NCBI GenBank assembly: GCA_040376005.1
Contig: JBEIRK010000003.1
Coordinates: 1-49,747, forward strand
Length of the DNA stretch: 49,747 nucleotides
Origin: JAGXTF01 sp040376005
GTDB lineage: Bacteria; Bacteroidota; Bacteroidia; NS11-12g; UBA955
Direction: 5' to 3'
The notes beneath the pieces were generated by a model. The model saw only the letters and a list, made by a program, of their open reading frames with translations. It had not been told where the DNA came from and made no database searches. This document shows positions 15,825 through 24,361 of this stretch, piece after piece. The position numbers were made by a program, and so were the translations under genes. Within the stretch, counting starts at the first letter, position 1, and every line of letters begins with the position of its first letter.

Positions 15825-16655
15825 GTGAGTAAACATTTTCCCATAGGAGTTTTTGATTCGGGTATTGGTGGTCTAACCATTCTCAAAGAATTGAAAAAAC
15901 GCATGCCCGATTATGACTATGTCTATCTGGGTGATAACGCCCGTGCACCTTATGGAACAAGATCTTACGACACCGTATATCGATACACACTGCAATGTGT
16001 GCAATGGTTCTTTGTACAAGGGTGTGAATTGGTGATATTGGCCTGCAATACAGCTTCCGCAAAAGCATTAAAAACCATTCAGCAACACGATTTGCCTCAT
16101 ATGGGTACAGGCAAGCGGGTATTGGGTGTGTTGCGCCCTACTACTGAATCCATTGGTCTCTATACCAAATCTGGCCATATTGGAATACTGGCTACCAACG
16201 GAACTGTGAATTCAGAATCCTACGTAACGGAGATTAAACGCTTTTTCCCAAAAACGAAAGTCTCTCAGCACGCTTGCCCTATGTGGGTGCCCCTGGTTGA
16301 AAATAGAGAACACCTGGGTGCGGGTGCCGATTACTTCATTCAAAAAGATGTAGAACTATTGCTGCAAAGCGATCCACAAATAGATACAGTGTTGCTCGGA
16401 TGCACACATTACCCGCTGCTTGAAGACAAAATCAGAAAGTTCTTACCTGATTCAATCGCGCTGGTATCCCAAGGCGCAATTGTGGCTGAAAAACTTGAAG
16501 ATTATCTTAAACGCCATGTGGAAATGGAAAAGAAAATCTCGCGTAAAAGCAATATTAAGTTCTTCACCACGGACTCAAGCACAGAGTTTGATACCCATGC
16601 CGATATATTCTTCGATAAAAAAGTAAGGTCTGAGCATGTGGATTTAAACGTGTAA
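15825..16655 (+). CDS. murI: Glutamate racemase
   Basis: A 276-residue cofactor-independent racemase making D-glutamate for peptidoglycan. The N-terminal FDSGIGGLTIL holds the catalytic-loop Asp/Ser. The two active-site cysteines are in LACNTASAKAL (about residue 72) and LLGCTHYPLL (about 195). Normal length. The start is GTG 15825 (MSKHFPIGVFDSG), 14 nt after the terminator; no ATG is available. Its stop shares one base with the uvrC start (TAATG), so translation is probably coupled. Confidence 0.96.
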   Translation: MSKHFPIGVFDSGIGGLTILKELKKRMPDYDYVYLGDNARAPYGTRSYDTVYRYTLQCVQWFFVQGCELVILACNTASAKALKTIQQHDLPHMGTGKRVLGVLRPTTESIGLYTKSGHIGILATNGTVNSESYVTEIKRFFPKTKVSQHACPMWVPLVENREHLGAGADYFIQKDVELLLQSDPQIDTVLLGCTHYPLLEDKIRKFLPDSIALVSQGAIVAEKLEDYLKRHVEMEKKISRKSNIKFFTTDSSTEFDTHADIFFDKKVRSEHVDLNV

Positions 16656-18466
16656 TGGCACCCGAAGAACTCAAAAAAACACTAAGTCTGCTGCCCGATT
16701 TGCCGGGTATTTATAAGTATTTCGATACTGCAGGTACCATTATTTATGTAGGTAAAGCAAGGTCTCTGAAGAAAAGAGTCAGTAGCTATTTCTCTAAAAT
16801 CAAACACGAAAACCGCAAAACCGCAGTGTTGGTTTCTCGCGTAGCCCATATCGATTTTACAGTAGTTGAATCGGAAATGGATGCACTATTGCTCGAAAAT
16901 AGCCTCATTAAGGAGTTCCAGCCCCGCTATAACATTAACCTAAAAGACGACAAGAGTTATCCATATATCCGCATCAGTACAGACCGTTTTCCTAAGGTGT
17001 ATGCCATGCGCAATCCCGTGAAAGATGGTTCTGAATATTTTGGTCCCTACGCCTCACCCAAAGTGATGTACGTGGTGCTAGATTTAGTGAAGAAGCTCTA
17101 TCCCACAAGGAATTGCAATCTCAATCTTTCTAATACCAATATCAAAGCAGGTAAATTTAGAGTCTGTCTTGAATACCAAATTGGCAATTGTAAGGGGCCT
17201 TGCGAAGGATACCAATCTGAGGAGGAATACCTTCTGAGTATTCGACATATCCGCCATATCCTAAAAGGCAATTTGGCGGAAGTGCGCAGAAACTTAAAGC
17301 AGCTGATGCAAGATGCAGCCCAAGCTCTGCAGTTTGAGCAGGCACAAGAGTATAAGGAGAAGTTGGAACTGCTCGAAAAATACCAACATAAAAGCACCGT
17401 GGTTGGCCAACATACGGGCAATTTGGATGTCTATTCGGTGTCTGGCACAGACAAACAAGCGTTCGTTAACTTTCTCAGAGTCAATGAAGGCATTGTGGTA
17501 ATTAGCCGCAACCTTGAGTTTCGTAAAAAACTGGATGAGTCTGATGAGGAGATTCTGGAATACGCCATCGCTGAAATTCACCAAGCCTATGGAGACACGG
17601 GCAATGAAATGCTAGTGCCGTTTATGCCTGAATGGGTTTCAGACTCCATGAAAGTAACTGTGCCCGCGGCCGGCGAAAAGCGGAAATTGCTAGAATTGAG
17701 TCTTAAAAACGCATTGCTGTATAAACGCGAAAAACTCAATCAGTACGAAAAACTCAATCCGGATGTGCGCATAGACCGTGTAATGGAGCAAATGAGAGAG
17801 GATTTGCGCCTCAAAGACCAACCCCGCCACATTGAGTGTTTTGACAACAGTAATTTCCAAGGTACATACCCCGTTTCTGCCTGTGTTGTCTTTAGAGATG
17901 GTAAGCCAGCACGTAGCGATTACCGCCACTTTAACGTAAAAACAGTAGAAGGACCAGATGATTTTGCCACCATGCGCGAGGTTATTGGCCGCCGATATGC
18001 TCGCATGGTAGAAGAGAATAAACCCCTTCCTCAACTCATCGTTGTGGACGGTGGAAAGGGGCAGCTCAGCGCAGCGGTTGAAGCACTTAAGGAACTTGGG
18101 ATTTATGGCAAAGTGCCAATTATGGGCATTGCCAAGCGTCTGGAAGAACTCTTCTATCCTGAAGACCCACTACCACTGTACATTGATAAAAAGTCCGAAA
18201 CCCTGAAAATCATTCAGCAGATGCGGGATGAAGCCCACCGATTTGGAATTACACACCACCGAAAGCGCAGGGATAAAGGAACCCTGAAAACGGAGTTTAC
18301 AGATATCCCAGGTATCGGAGAAGCCACGGCTACTGAACTACTCGCGAGTTTTAAGTCCGCGACCAAAATTAAAAAAGCCAGTTTGGAAGAATTAGCGGCA
18401 GTGATTGGAAAAGCAAAGGCTGCAGTTGTATATTCATGGTATAATCCTACAAGCAATGCCGAGTAA
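16655..18466 (+). CDS. uvrC: Excinuclease ABC subunit C
   Basis: A 603-residue nucleotide-excision repair endonuclease. A GIY-YIG 3'-incision domain (LPGIYKYFDTAGTIIYVGKA, about 14-33) comes first. A UVR UvrB-binding motif (LQFEQAQEYKEKLELLEKY, about 223-241) follows. The UvrC RNase H-like 5'-incision domain (IECFDNSNFQGTYPVSACVV, then LIVVDGGKGQLSAA) and a helix-hairpin-helix tail (FTDIPGIGEATATELLASFK) complete it. The start overlaps the murI stop by one base, and pabB starts inside its last 11 nt. Confidence 0.97.
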   Translation: MAPEELKKTLSLLPDLPGIYKYFDTAGTIIYVGKARSLKKRVSSYFSKIKHENRKTAVLVSRVAHIDFTVVESEMDALLLENSLIKEFQPRYNINLKDDKSYPYIRISTDRFPKVYAMRNPVKDGSEYFGPYASPKVMYVVLDLVKKLYPTRNCNLNLSNTNIKAGKFRVCLEYQIGNCKGPCEGYQSEEEYLLSIRHIRHILKGNLAEVRRNLKQLMQDAAQALQFEQAQEYKEKLELLEKYQHKSTVVGQHTGNLDVYSVSGTDKQAFVNFLRVNEGIVVISRNLEFRKKLDESDEEILEYAIAEIHQAYGDTGNEMLVPFMPEWVSDSMKVTVPAAGEKRKLLELSLKNALLYKREKLNQYEKLNPDVRIDRVMEQMREDLRLKDQPRHIECFDNSNFQGTYPVSACVVFRDGKPARSDYRHFNVKTVEGPDDFATMREVIGRRYARMVEENKPLPQLIVVDGGKGQLSAAVEALKELGIYGKVPIMGIAKRLEELFYPEDPLPLYIDKKSETLKIIQQMRDEAHRFGITHHRKRRDKGTLKTEFTDIPGIGEATATELLASFKSATKIKKASLEELAAVIGKAKAAVVYSWYNPTSNAE

Positions 18467-19658
18467 GCGTGACTTAAATGAACTTGTGAATAGGGCTAAA
18501 TCCTATGATACGGCGTGTATACTTGTCTCCAATGACTTTGCAGATGCCTACGGCCGCTTCGAACTTATGGCGGGCTATGGCGTTAAATCTTCCTGCAATA
18601 GCTTAGATACTTTGCGGTCAGATATACTGCAATTTGGTTTCTTTTCCTATGACTTAAAAAATCAATTTGAGAAGCTCTCGAGCAAGCATCCCGCATGGAT
18701 TGAGGCACCAGACATGTTCTTCTTCGAACCGAAAGAGTTCTACCTGCAACAAAGAGATGGCCAATGTATTGAGAATCTTACTGGGCTGGATACTCCATTT
18801 TCGGAGCATAATTATAGCCGATTTCGCGTTGGCGAATGGGAGTGTAGTGTCAGCAAACAAGAGTATTTAGATACCATTCATACCATTCGCAATCACATCC
18901 GGGAAGGCGATTATTACGAGTTGAACTTCTGCACAGAATGGCGCACAAGCTATACCGGTTCTGCAGATCCCTATCAGTTGTTCCTTGAACTCAATCAAAA
19001 GGCACCCGCACCTTTCGCAGTTTTCTTTAAAAGGGGCAATTCCTATTTGCTGTCAAGCAGTCCAGAGAGATTTCTCAATGGTGCTGGAAATCTGGTGGTG
19101 TCTCAACCCATTAAAGGCACGCGTAAAAGGCTGGCAGGGGCGCATGAGGACGCACAGGTGCGCACAGAGCTGATGACTTCTGAAAAGGATCGGGCAGAAA
19201 ACATTATGATTACGGATCTGGTGCGCAATGACTTGTCGATATTCTGTAAACCGGGTACAGTGGAGGTTGAAGAGCTTTGTGGCATCTATTCCTTCAGCCA
19301 TGTGCACCAAATGATTTCAACGGTTACAGGAGAAATGCGCCAGGGGCTAGATGTGTGCGATGCAATACGAGCTACTTTTCCAATGGGCAGTATGACGGGT
19401 GCGCCAAAAATTAAAGTGATGGAAGTTACGGATCTGCTGGAAGGTTTTCGGCGTGGCTTATATAGCGGCAGCGTGGGCTATACTTTTAATGGTAATTTTG
19501 ACTTCAATGTAGTGATTCGCGCACTGCAATTGGATACTGAAAAATCAAGAATTGCCTATCATGTGGGTGGCGCAATTACTTACGATAGCCATCCAGAATC
19601 GGAGTATGACGAATGCCTGGCCAAAGCACAATCTATGCTGGCCGTGATTCCTAAATAA
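18456..19658 (+). CDS. pabB: Aminodeoxychorismate synthase component I
   Basis: A 400-residue chorismate-binding enzyme. The C-terminal core has SSSPERFL, SQPIKGTRKR, DRAENIMITDLVRNDL, HQMISTVTGEM, PMGSMTGAPKIKVME and SGSVGYTF. The Lys in PIKGT is diagnostic of PabB (TrpE has PIAGT), so the product is aminodeoxychorismate for folate rather than anthranilate. No pabA glutaminase or pabC lyase gene is nearby; they must be elsewhere. The start is probably ATG 18456 (MPSKRDLNELV), overlapping uvrC by 11 nt; an in-frame ATG at 18405 inside uvrC is unlikely. It is the last gene of murI-uvrC-pabB. Confidence 0.92.
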   Translation: MPSKRDLNELVNRAKSYDTACILVSNDFADAYGRFELMAGYGVKSSCNSLDTLRSDILQFGFFSYDLKNQFEKLSSKHPAWIEAPDMFFFEPKEFYLQQRDGQCIENLTGLDTPFSEHNYSRFRVGEWECSVSKQEYLDTIHTIRNHIREGDYYELNFCTEWRTSYTGSADPYQLFLELNQKAPAPFAVFFKRGNSYLLSSSPERFLNGAGNLVVSQPIKGTRKRLAGAHEDAQVRTELMTSEKDRAENIMITDLVRNDLSIFCKPGTVEVEELCGIYSFSHVHQMISTVTGEMRQGLDVCDAIRATFPMGSMTGAPKIKVMEVTDLLEGFRRGLYSGSVGYTFNGNFDFNVVIRALQLDTEKSRIAYHVGGAITYDSHPESEYDECLAKAQSMLAVIPK

Positions 19659-19666
19659 AAAGGATT

Positions 19667-20341
19667 TTAAGATTCGAATTTGTAACCCACCCCTTTTACG
19701 GTATGGATAAATTTGTCGTCGAGTTTTTCGCGAATCTTACGCACATGCACATCAATGGTGCGGTCTACCACCAATACTTCATTGCCCCACACATTTTCAA
19801 GAATTTCATCCCTTGAGAACACGCGGCCTGGACGGCTGGCAAGGAAAGAAAGCAATTCAAATTCTTTGCGTGGGAACTGTAAGGCTTTGCCATTGTATTC
19901 TACTACAAATCTTTCACGGTCAATTTTTAGGTTGCCAAAATCGAAATTTTCGTGTATCGTGGCGGTTATTACATTGCGTCTTCTGAGTATGGCCTTCAAA
20001 CGGCTCATCAATACCCGCGGACGTATAGGTTTTGCGATATAATCATCAGCTCCCGCTTCAAAACCAGCAAGCTCCGCAAATTCTTCACTCCTTGCTGTAA
20101 GAAATACGATGGCAATGCCCGCCGTAATTGGGTCTTCTTTTAGCTGTCTGCAGGCTTCCATGCCATCCATCACAGGCATCATTACATCCATAAGAATCAG
20201 CTCAGGCATGAATTTACGGGCAGTTTCAACTGCTTGCGCGCCATTGGCCGCAACCTGAACATCAAAACCATCTTTGTTAAGCGTATGCCTAATCAATTCC
20301 AGGATATCCTGTTCGTCATCAACAATCAGAATTTTTGGCAT
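19667..20341 (-). CDS. OmpR/PhoB-family response regulator
   Basis: A 224-residue two-domain regulator. The receiver domain has the acidic pair D8-D9, phospho-acceptor D52 (LILMDVMMPVMDG), T82 and K104 (YIAKPIRP). The C-terminal winged helix (FPRKEFELLSFLASRPGRVF, then VDRTIDVHVRKIREKL) binds DNA. No histidine kinase gene is adjacent, so it is an orphan locally. The start could be ATG 20341 (MPKILIVDDE) or ATG 20353. The inverted repeat at 20352-20388 over the 5' region is a candidate autoregulatory operator. It converges on pabB with an 8-nt gap. Confidence 0.93.
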   Translation of the reverse strand: MPKILIVDDEQDILELIRHTLNKDGFDVQVAANGAQAVETARKFMPELILMDVMMPVMDGMEACRQLKEDPITAGIAIVFLTARSEEFAELAGFEAGADDYIAKPIRPRVLMSRLKAILRRRNVITATIHENFDFGNLKIDRERFVVEYNGKALQFPRKEFELLSFLASRPGRVFSRDEILENVWGNEVLVVDRTIDVHVRKIREKLDDKFIHTVKGVGYKFES

Positions 20342-20351
20342 CTTCTTAATC

Positions 20352-20388
20352 ATGCAGTTACAAAACAATAACAATCCTGTTACTGCAT
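20352..20388. promoter_or_regulatory. Imperfect inverted repeat upstream of the response regulator
   Basis: Arms ATGCAGTTAC (20352-20361) and GTTACTGCAT (20379-20388) match at 9 of 10 positions across a 17-bp spacer. The ATGCAGTTAC arm recurs at 24297-24306, in the promoter region of the T9SS cargo gene. It may be an operator for the regulator itself; this is inference. Confidence 0.4.
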
Positions 20389-20433
20389 GTTGACTTCAAT
20401 ATTAATTTAATATTACCTAGAAATTGGCTCTAT

Positions 20434-21645
20434 TTACGGGGTGTCAAACAATTCCTCGAGTTTGACTGCCAATGCCTCACCACGCAAGCCCTTGGCTACG
20501 ATTTTTCCGTCCTTATCTATCAAATAGGTAGCAGGTATTGCCTCTACTTTATACAAAGGCACCACCATGCTGCTCCATTTTCTTAAATCGGACACATGTT
20601 TCCAAACCAAACTGTCACTGGCTATAGCGCCTTTCCAACGGCCTTTATCATCATCTAAGGATACGCCCAAGATTTCGAAGCCTTTCGGATGGTATTGCTT
20701 ATATAATTGTGTATTAAATGGATTCTCACGACGGCAGGGTCCGCACCAACTAGCCCAAAAATCAATCAGAACAACCTGACCGCGCAAACTGCTCAGCGAT
20801 AAGGTATCTCCATTGGGTTGTGGCAATTTTATTTCTGGTGCAATAGCTCCAATGCCCAGTCGCTTCTCTTGTTCATACTGTAATTCTATAGGCTTGATAT
20901 ACTTAGAATTTGGGTATCGCGCCTTTCCACTTTTTATGGCATGCTGCATCAATTCCACATCTACGCCTTCAATTACACCATACGTGATGATGAACGCGGG
21001 CAGTAAAGACTTGGGTTTTGACAAGGCCAATTCACGTATTTTGCTCACTCTTTGTGTTATAAGTTTGTTGTATTCGGCCTGCAATGCCATACCTTGACTA
21101 TAACCTTCAGGTGTTTGTGGAATATTGGCAGCCCTTGTCTTTAATTGTTCCATTTTGTTCATGAAATCGGAATTCAAATCCAACAATTCCTTCATTTCAA
21201 TAATGCCTTCAGCAGATTTACCTTCTACACTGTAGGTACCGTCGTTAGGCTCTATTTGAAGTGTACCGCTGGTTTTGTTGTCTACAATGAGGTAAATCGC
21301 GCTGCTTTCATCCCACTGCAATTGGCAAAACAAGGGTTCTTTAGCATTGCCTCTAATTTCAAAATTACCATTCTTGTCTGTTCTTGCACTGTCAAGGAAA
21401 ATCTGACCTGCATTTGGGTCCATTTCCCATAACATCAGTAAATTAAAGGGTTTGTTTTTCAAATTGCCTTTCAGCATATAACCCGATTCCGCCTTCTCCA
21501 GTGTGGTTTGTCTTGGGGTAAGCAAATTCTTAATCCATGACTGTGCATCTGATTTAAGGTTGCCAGCATTGGCATCGCTGCATGAACTTAAACTGCCCGC
21601 CATTAAGGCAATTCCAATTGCAATCGTGAGGTTTTTTACAAACAT
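20434..21645 (-). CDS. TlpA-like thioredoxin lipoprotein with DUF4369-type N-terminal domain
   Basis: A 403-residue lipoprotein (signal MFVKNLTIAIGIALMAGSLS followed by SC lipobox) anchored in the envelope. Residues about 45-150 resemble the DUF4369 beta domain (KAESGYMLKGNLKNKPFNL, FEIRGNAKEPLFCQL). The C-terminal TlpA/ResA-type thioredoxin domain has the active site WASWCGPCRREN near residue 296 and the cis-Pro region VEAIPATYLIDKDGKIV. This architecture is common in Bacteroidota and suggests a reductant for periplasmic thiols; the partner is unknown, although DsbD at 38793-40925 could supply electrons. It is separated by 69 nt from truB upstream. Confidence 0.9.
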   Translation of the reverse strand: MFVKNLTIAIGIALMAGSLSSCSDANAGNLKSDAQSWIKNLLTPRQTTLEKAESGYMLKGNLKNKPFNLLMLWEMDPNAGQIFLDSARTDKNGNFEIRGNAKEPLFCQLQWDESSAIYLIVDNKTSGTLQIEPNDGTYSVEGKSAEGIIEMKELLDLNSDFMNKMEQLKTRAANIPQTPEGYSQGMALQAEYNKLITQRVSKIRELALSKPKSLLPAFIITYGVIEGVDVELMQHAIKSGKARYPNSKYIKPIELQYEQEKRLGIGAIAPEIKLPQPNGDTLSLSSLRGQVVLIDFWASWCGPCRRENPFNTQLYKQYHPKGFEILGVSLDDDKGRWKGAIASDSLVWKHVSDLRKWSSMVVPLYKVEAIPATYLIDKDGKIVAKGLRGEALAVKLEELFDTP

Positions 21646-21714
21646 TGGTTACAAAATAACAAAAACCGGCCCAAATTCGTTTCATACCGGCGTATTAATA
21701 TATAAGACGAACTT

Positions 21715-22398
21715 TTATTTCGATAAGTTGCCTTGTTCTCTAAGGTTTTGAACCGATTCTGGGGCAATGGCATCGGAAACCTTGTATTCCCCAATGCGCG
21801 TGCGTCGCAGCCCGCTGAGATAGCCACCACTATTCATGGCTTTGCCAATATCAAAGGCCAAACTGCGTATATATGTGCCTTTACCGCATACAAATCTCAA
21901 GGTGAGAACAGGAGCTTCAAAGCGCACAATTTCAATTTCATGAATAATTACAGGCCGCGCTGCCAATTCATGTTCCACGCCTCCCCGTGCTAGGGTATAG
22001 GCGCGTTTTCCATCTACTTTTATTGCCGAAAAAAGAGGTGGTCTTTGCATAATAGTACCCCTAAATTGTTTTAAGGTATCTTCAATTAATGCCTCGGTTA
22101 TGTGCTCAGATGGGAAATGCTGGTCTACCTCAGTTTCCATATCATAACTGGGGGTGGTAGCGCCTAGCGTAATCTCTGCAACATACTCCTTTTCCGCTGC
22201 TTGTATATCGTTGATTTTCTTTGTACTCCGTTCTGTGCAAATAACCAACAATCCCGTTGCAAGCGGATCTAAAGTGCCTGCATGGCCACATTTCTTTGCC
22301 ATACGCATCCACTTTACCTTTTTTACGGCCTGAAAGGAGGTCCAGCCATAGGGCTTATCTATCAGGAAAACCTCTCCTGGTTTGGCTTCCTGGGTCAA
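21715..22398 (-). CDS. truB: tRNA pseudouridine(55) synthase
   Basis: A 227-residue enzyme that makes pseudouridine 55 in the T-loop of tRNA. The catalytic Asp is D44 in GHAGTLDPLATGLLVI. Other TruB signatures are FLIDKPYGWTSFQAVKKVK, ITLGATTPSYDMETEVD, RPPLFSAIKVDGKRAY and CGKGTYIRSLAFDIG. It is short because it lacks a long C-terminal PUA domain, as in many Bacteroidota. The start is TTG 22398, which overlaps the stop of the upstream T9SS cargo gene (TTGA), so its translation is probably coupled to that gene. Confidence 0.95.
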   Translation of the reverse strand: MTQEAKPGEVFLIDKPYGWTSFQAVKKVKWMRMAKKCGHAGTLDPLATGLLVICTERSTKKINDIQAAEKEYVAEITLGATTPSYDMETEVDQHFPSEHITEALIEDTLKQFRGTIMQRPPLFSAIKVDGKRAYTLARGGVEHELAARPVIIHEIEIVRFEAPVLTLRFVCGKGTYIRSLAFDIGKAMNSGGYLSGLRRTRIGEYKVSDAIAPESVQNLREQGNLSK

Positions 22399-24275
22399 AG
22401 TATTATGATTTTTTCTTTGTGAATGATCTTGCTGTCCGGCGCTATTACATGAATAATATACTCACCCGGTGCTACACTATTCGGGTCTATGCGCAACAAA
22501 TGGGTTCCTGCCGACAATTCCATAGCAGGTTTGTCTTTTACTTTCTGTCCCAACGTATTGTATAGGCTGATGCTGTATTTGCCTTCTTGGGTAACCTGAA
22601 TCTCCGTGAAGATATCAGACTGCGCTGGTACTGGAAATACCCTAACATTAGATACAGGTTGGGTATATACCGTGTCGTTTAAGGTAATGCGTGCAACCCA
22701 AGCATTCATGCTGTTGCTAATTCCGTAGGAACCTACAAGATAATATACCCCCGGTTCATTGTATTTGGCCTGTATGCCTTCGTAGTCGCCCCAACGTTGT
22801 TCGCCTTTAGGGATGTAGTTGTAATAGATTAAAGACTGTCCTTGTTTTACTTTTACAATATCAGAGTATTCGCCATAGCGGTTGCGATAGATAACCGCCG
22901 TTCCAGGAAAATGCCATGGACTGCTGTAAACAAAAGTGATAAGGGAGGAGGCTTCAGCATCCTTGGTTGATGCTGCCACTATGGCGGGGTAACCTAGGTC
23001 TAGTGAGTCGTCTGTAATGAGTCCTCCGCGTATAAATGCATTTCCATCAATATTATACACCGTACTATGGGTCAGATGGGCCTGCATGGTGTTAAAGTTC
23101 ATGGTGTTTTGCAAAAACTGCACTGTGTTTCCCGTGCGAATACCCGTTAAGGCACGGCAGTCGTTGGTGCGCAGCTTGTAAGAGGTGTCGGGCTGCAATG
23201 CGCTAGGCGGAAAACCATAGGGGACTTCACTGCGCAATACCTTCGTTTCCAAATCAGCCAAACCGCTTTTTTGGGTGTTGTTCACCCTGAGCATAAATAC
23301 AGTATCATTTTGTTCTGCAAGCGGTCTTACTGTAATAAAATAGTTGTCAGTGCCTGTAGGCATAGGGTTGTTCTGAATGGCACAAATGCTCCGCAAAGCT
23401 TTGCCTTCGTATTTGATACCCGTGTAGACGTTTTTGTGCAAGGTATCCCCTTTGTAGCCGTCTTCTTTGCGAATTTGCCAAATCACAGCCTCTGTAAATC
23501 CTTCTTCCCAGCTGGCTCCGTTGCCAATAAGGTTTACCGTAAAAAAAAGATCCTCGCTATTGTGTGCCACAATAGGATAATCACTCCAAATCAAGTCGTT
23601 GGTAGGTTTGCCAGGGATTTTGTAGACATTCCAAGGTTTCAAAGGGTCTGAGCTGGTGCTGAAAGCTACTACGATAAAGCTTGTTACATCGGTGGTTCCA
23701 TGCATGTACACGATGATATATCGGTCTGCAATGGGATCATACAACACGCGCGGATCATACACCCGAGTAAGGGTAGGGATGGGGTCAATTTTGATTCCGG
23801 GATTGTTTACGAAGTTTTCCAAACTCCAAGATCTAATAATTGGACCATCTGCACTGTGCACACGAATGGTAGTGTTCAATACATTGATAAACTTTCCATC
23901 ATTCCCTACGGCTAAGTGGTTGTCATTCGGTGTACCACCGCCTCCTCCGCCGTTATAACTTCCCTCAATTACGGGAGCAATGAAGCTTGGGTTGGTGGTC
24001 CTGCCGCTATAATTGCCGCGGTTCATCGGGCCTTTCATGCGTGACATGCGCGCTGCGTCAATGCGCTTTCTCAGGTCTTCTGAACCTGGCGCGTGCTCGG
24101 GCATTGCCGCGGGTTGTGCCGCCACCCAATTGTCTTCACTCAACATGGGGTCAAATACCGCAATTAAGGGTGCTTTAATGTCCCGTATCACGGTGTGCTC
24201 AAATCCACTTTGGGCCCTTCCTACATGCACCATCGCTGCAAGCATGCATAGACTTAGAATTTTTCTGTGAAGCAT
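22395..24275 (-). CDS. Secreted T9SS cargo protein with type A C-terminal sorting domain
   Basis: About 626 residues. The signal peptide is MLHRKILSLCMLAAMVHVGR, followed by AQS. A central region of about 450 residues looks beta-propeller-like (VYDPRVLYDPIADRYIIVYM, DLFFTVNLIG, NYFITVRPLAE), preceded by a GGGGGG linker. I do not recognise a catalytic family. The last ~80 residues are a T9SS type A sorting domain (VRVFPVPAQSD ... YSISLYNTLGQKV ... LSAGTHLLRID ... GEYIIHV). The start is ATG 24275; the in-frame TTG at 24284 lies in the promoter. Its stop overlaps the truB start. Confidence 0.85.
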   Translation of the reverse strand: MLHRKILSLCMLAAMVHVGRAQSGFEHTVIRDIKAPLIAVFDPMLSEDNWVAAQPAAMPEHAPGSEDLRKRIDAARMSRMKGPMNRGNYSGRTTNPSFIAPVIEGSYNGGGGGGTPNDNHLAVGNDGKFINVLNTTIRVHSADGPIIRSWSLENFVNNPGIKIDPIPTLTRVYDPRVLYDPIADRYIIVYMHGTTDVTSFIVVAFSTSSDPLKPWNVYKIPGKPTNDLIWSDYPIVAHNSEDLFFTVNLIGNGASWEEGFTEAVIWQIRKEDGYKGDTLHKNVYTGIKYEGKALRSICAIQNNPMPTGTDNYFITVRPLAEQNDTVFMLRVNNTQKSGLADLETKVLRSEVPYGFPPSALQPDTSYKLRTNDCRALTGIRTGNTVQFLQNTMNFNTMQAHLTHSTVYNIDGNAFIRGGLITDDSLDLGYPAIVAASTKDAEASSLITFVYSSPWHFPGTAVIYRNRYGEYSDIVKVKQGQSLIYYNYIPKGEQRWGDYEGIQAKYNEPGVYYLVGSYGISNSMNAWVARITLNDTVYTQPVSNVRVFPVPAQSDIFTEIQVTQEGKYSISLYNTLGQKVKDKPAMELSAGTHLLRIDPNSVAPGEYIIHVIAPDSKIIHKEKIIIL

Positions 24276-24281
24276 TCTATG

Positions 24282-24289
24282 CAAAGTTA
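24282..24289 (-). promoter_or_regulatory. -7 promoter element (TAACTTTG) for the T9SS cargo-truB operon
   Basis: Perfect TAnnTTTG on the minus strand, 6 nt upstream of ATG 24275, which predicts an almost leaderless mRNA. The motif ATGCAGTTAC, shared with the response-regulator promoter, lies just upstream at 24297-24306. Confidence 0.55.
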
Positions 24290-24361
24290 CTGAATTATGC
24301 AGTTACTGTATGCAATAAAATAGGCGGGAATTGGTCAAATCAAGGTAAAATGATGGGCTTG

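Noticed and set aside
18405..18455. Longer N-terminus for pabB from the ATG at 18405
   Set aside because: It would lie within uvrC and add residues that do not match PabB; ATG 18456 fits operon overlap and the family start.
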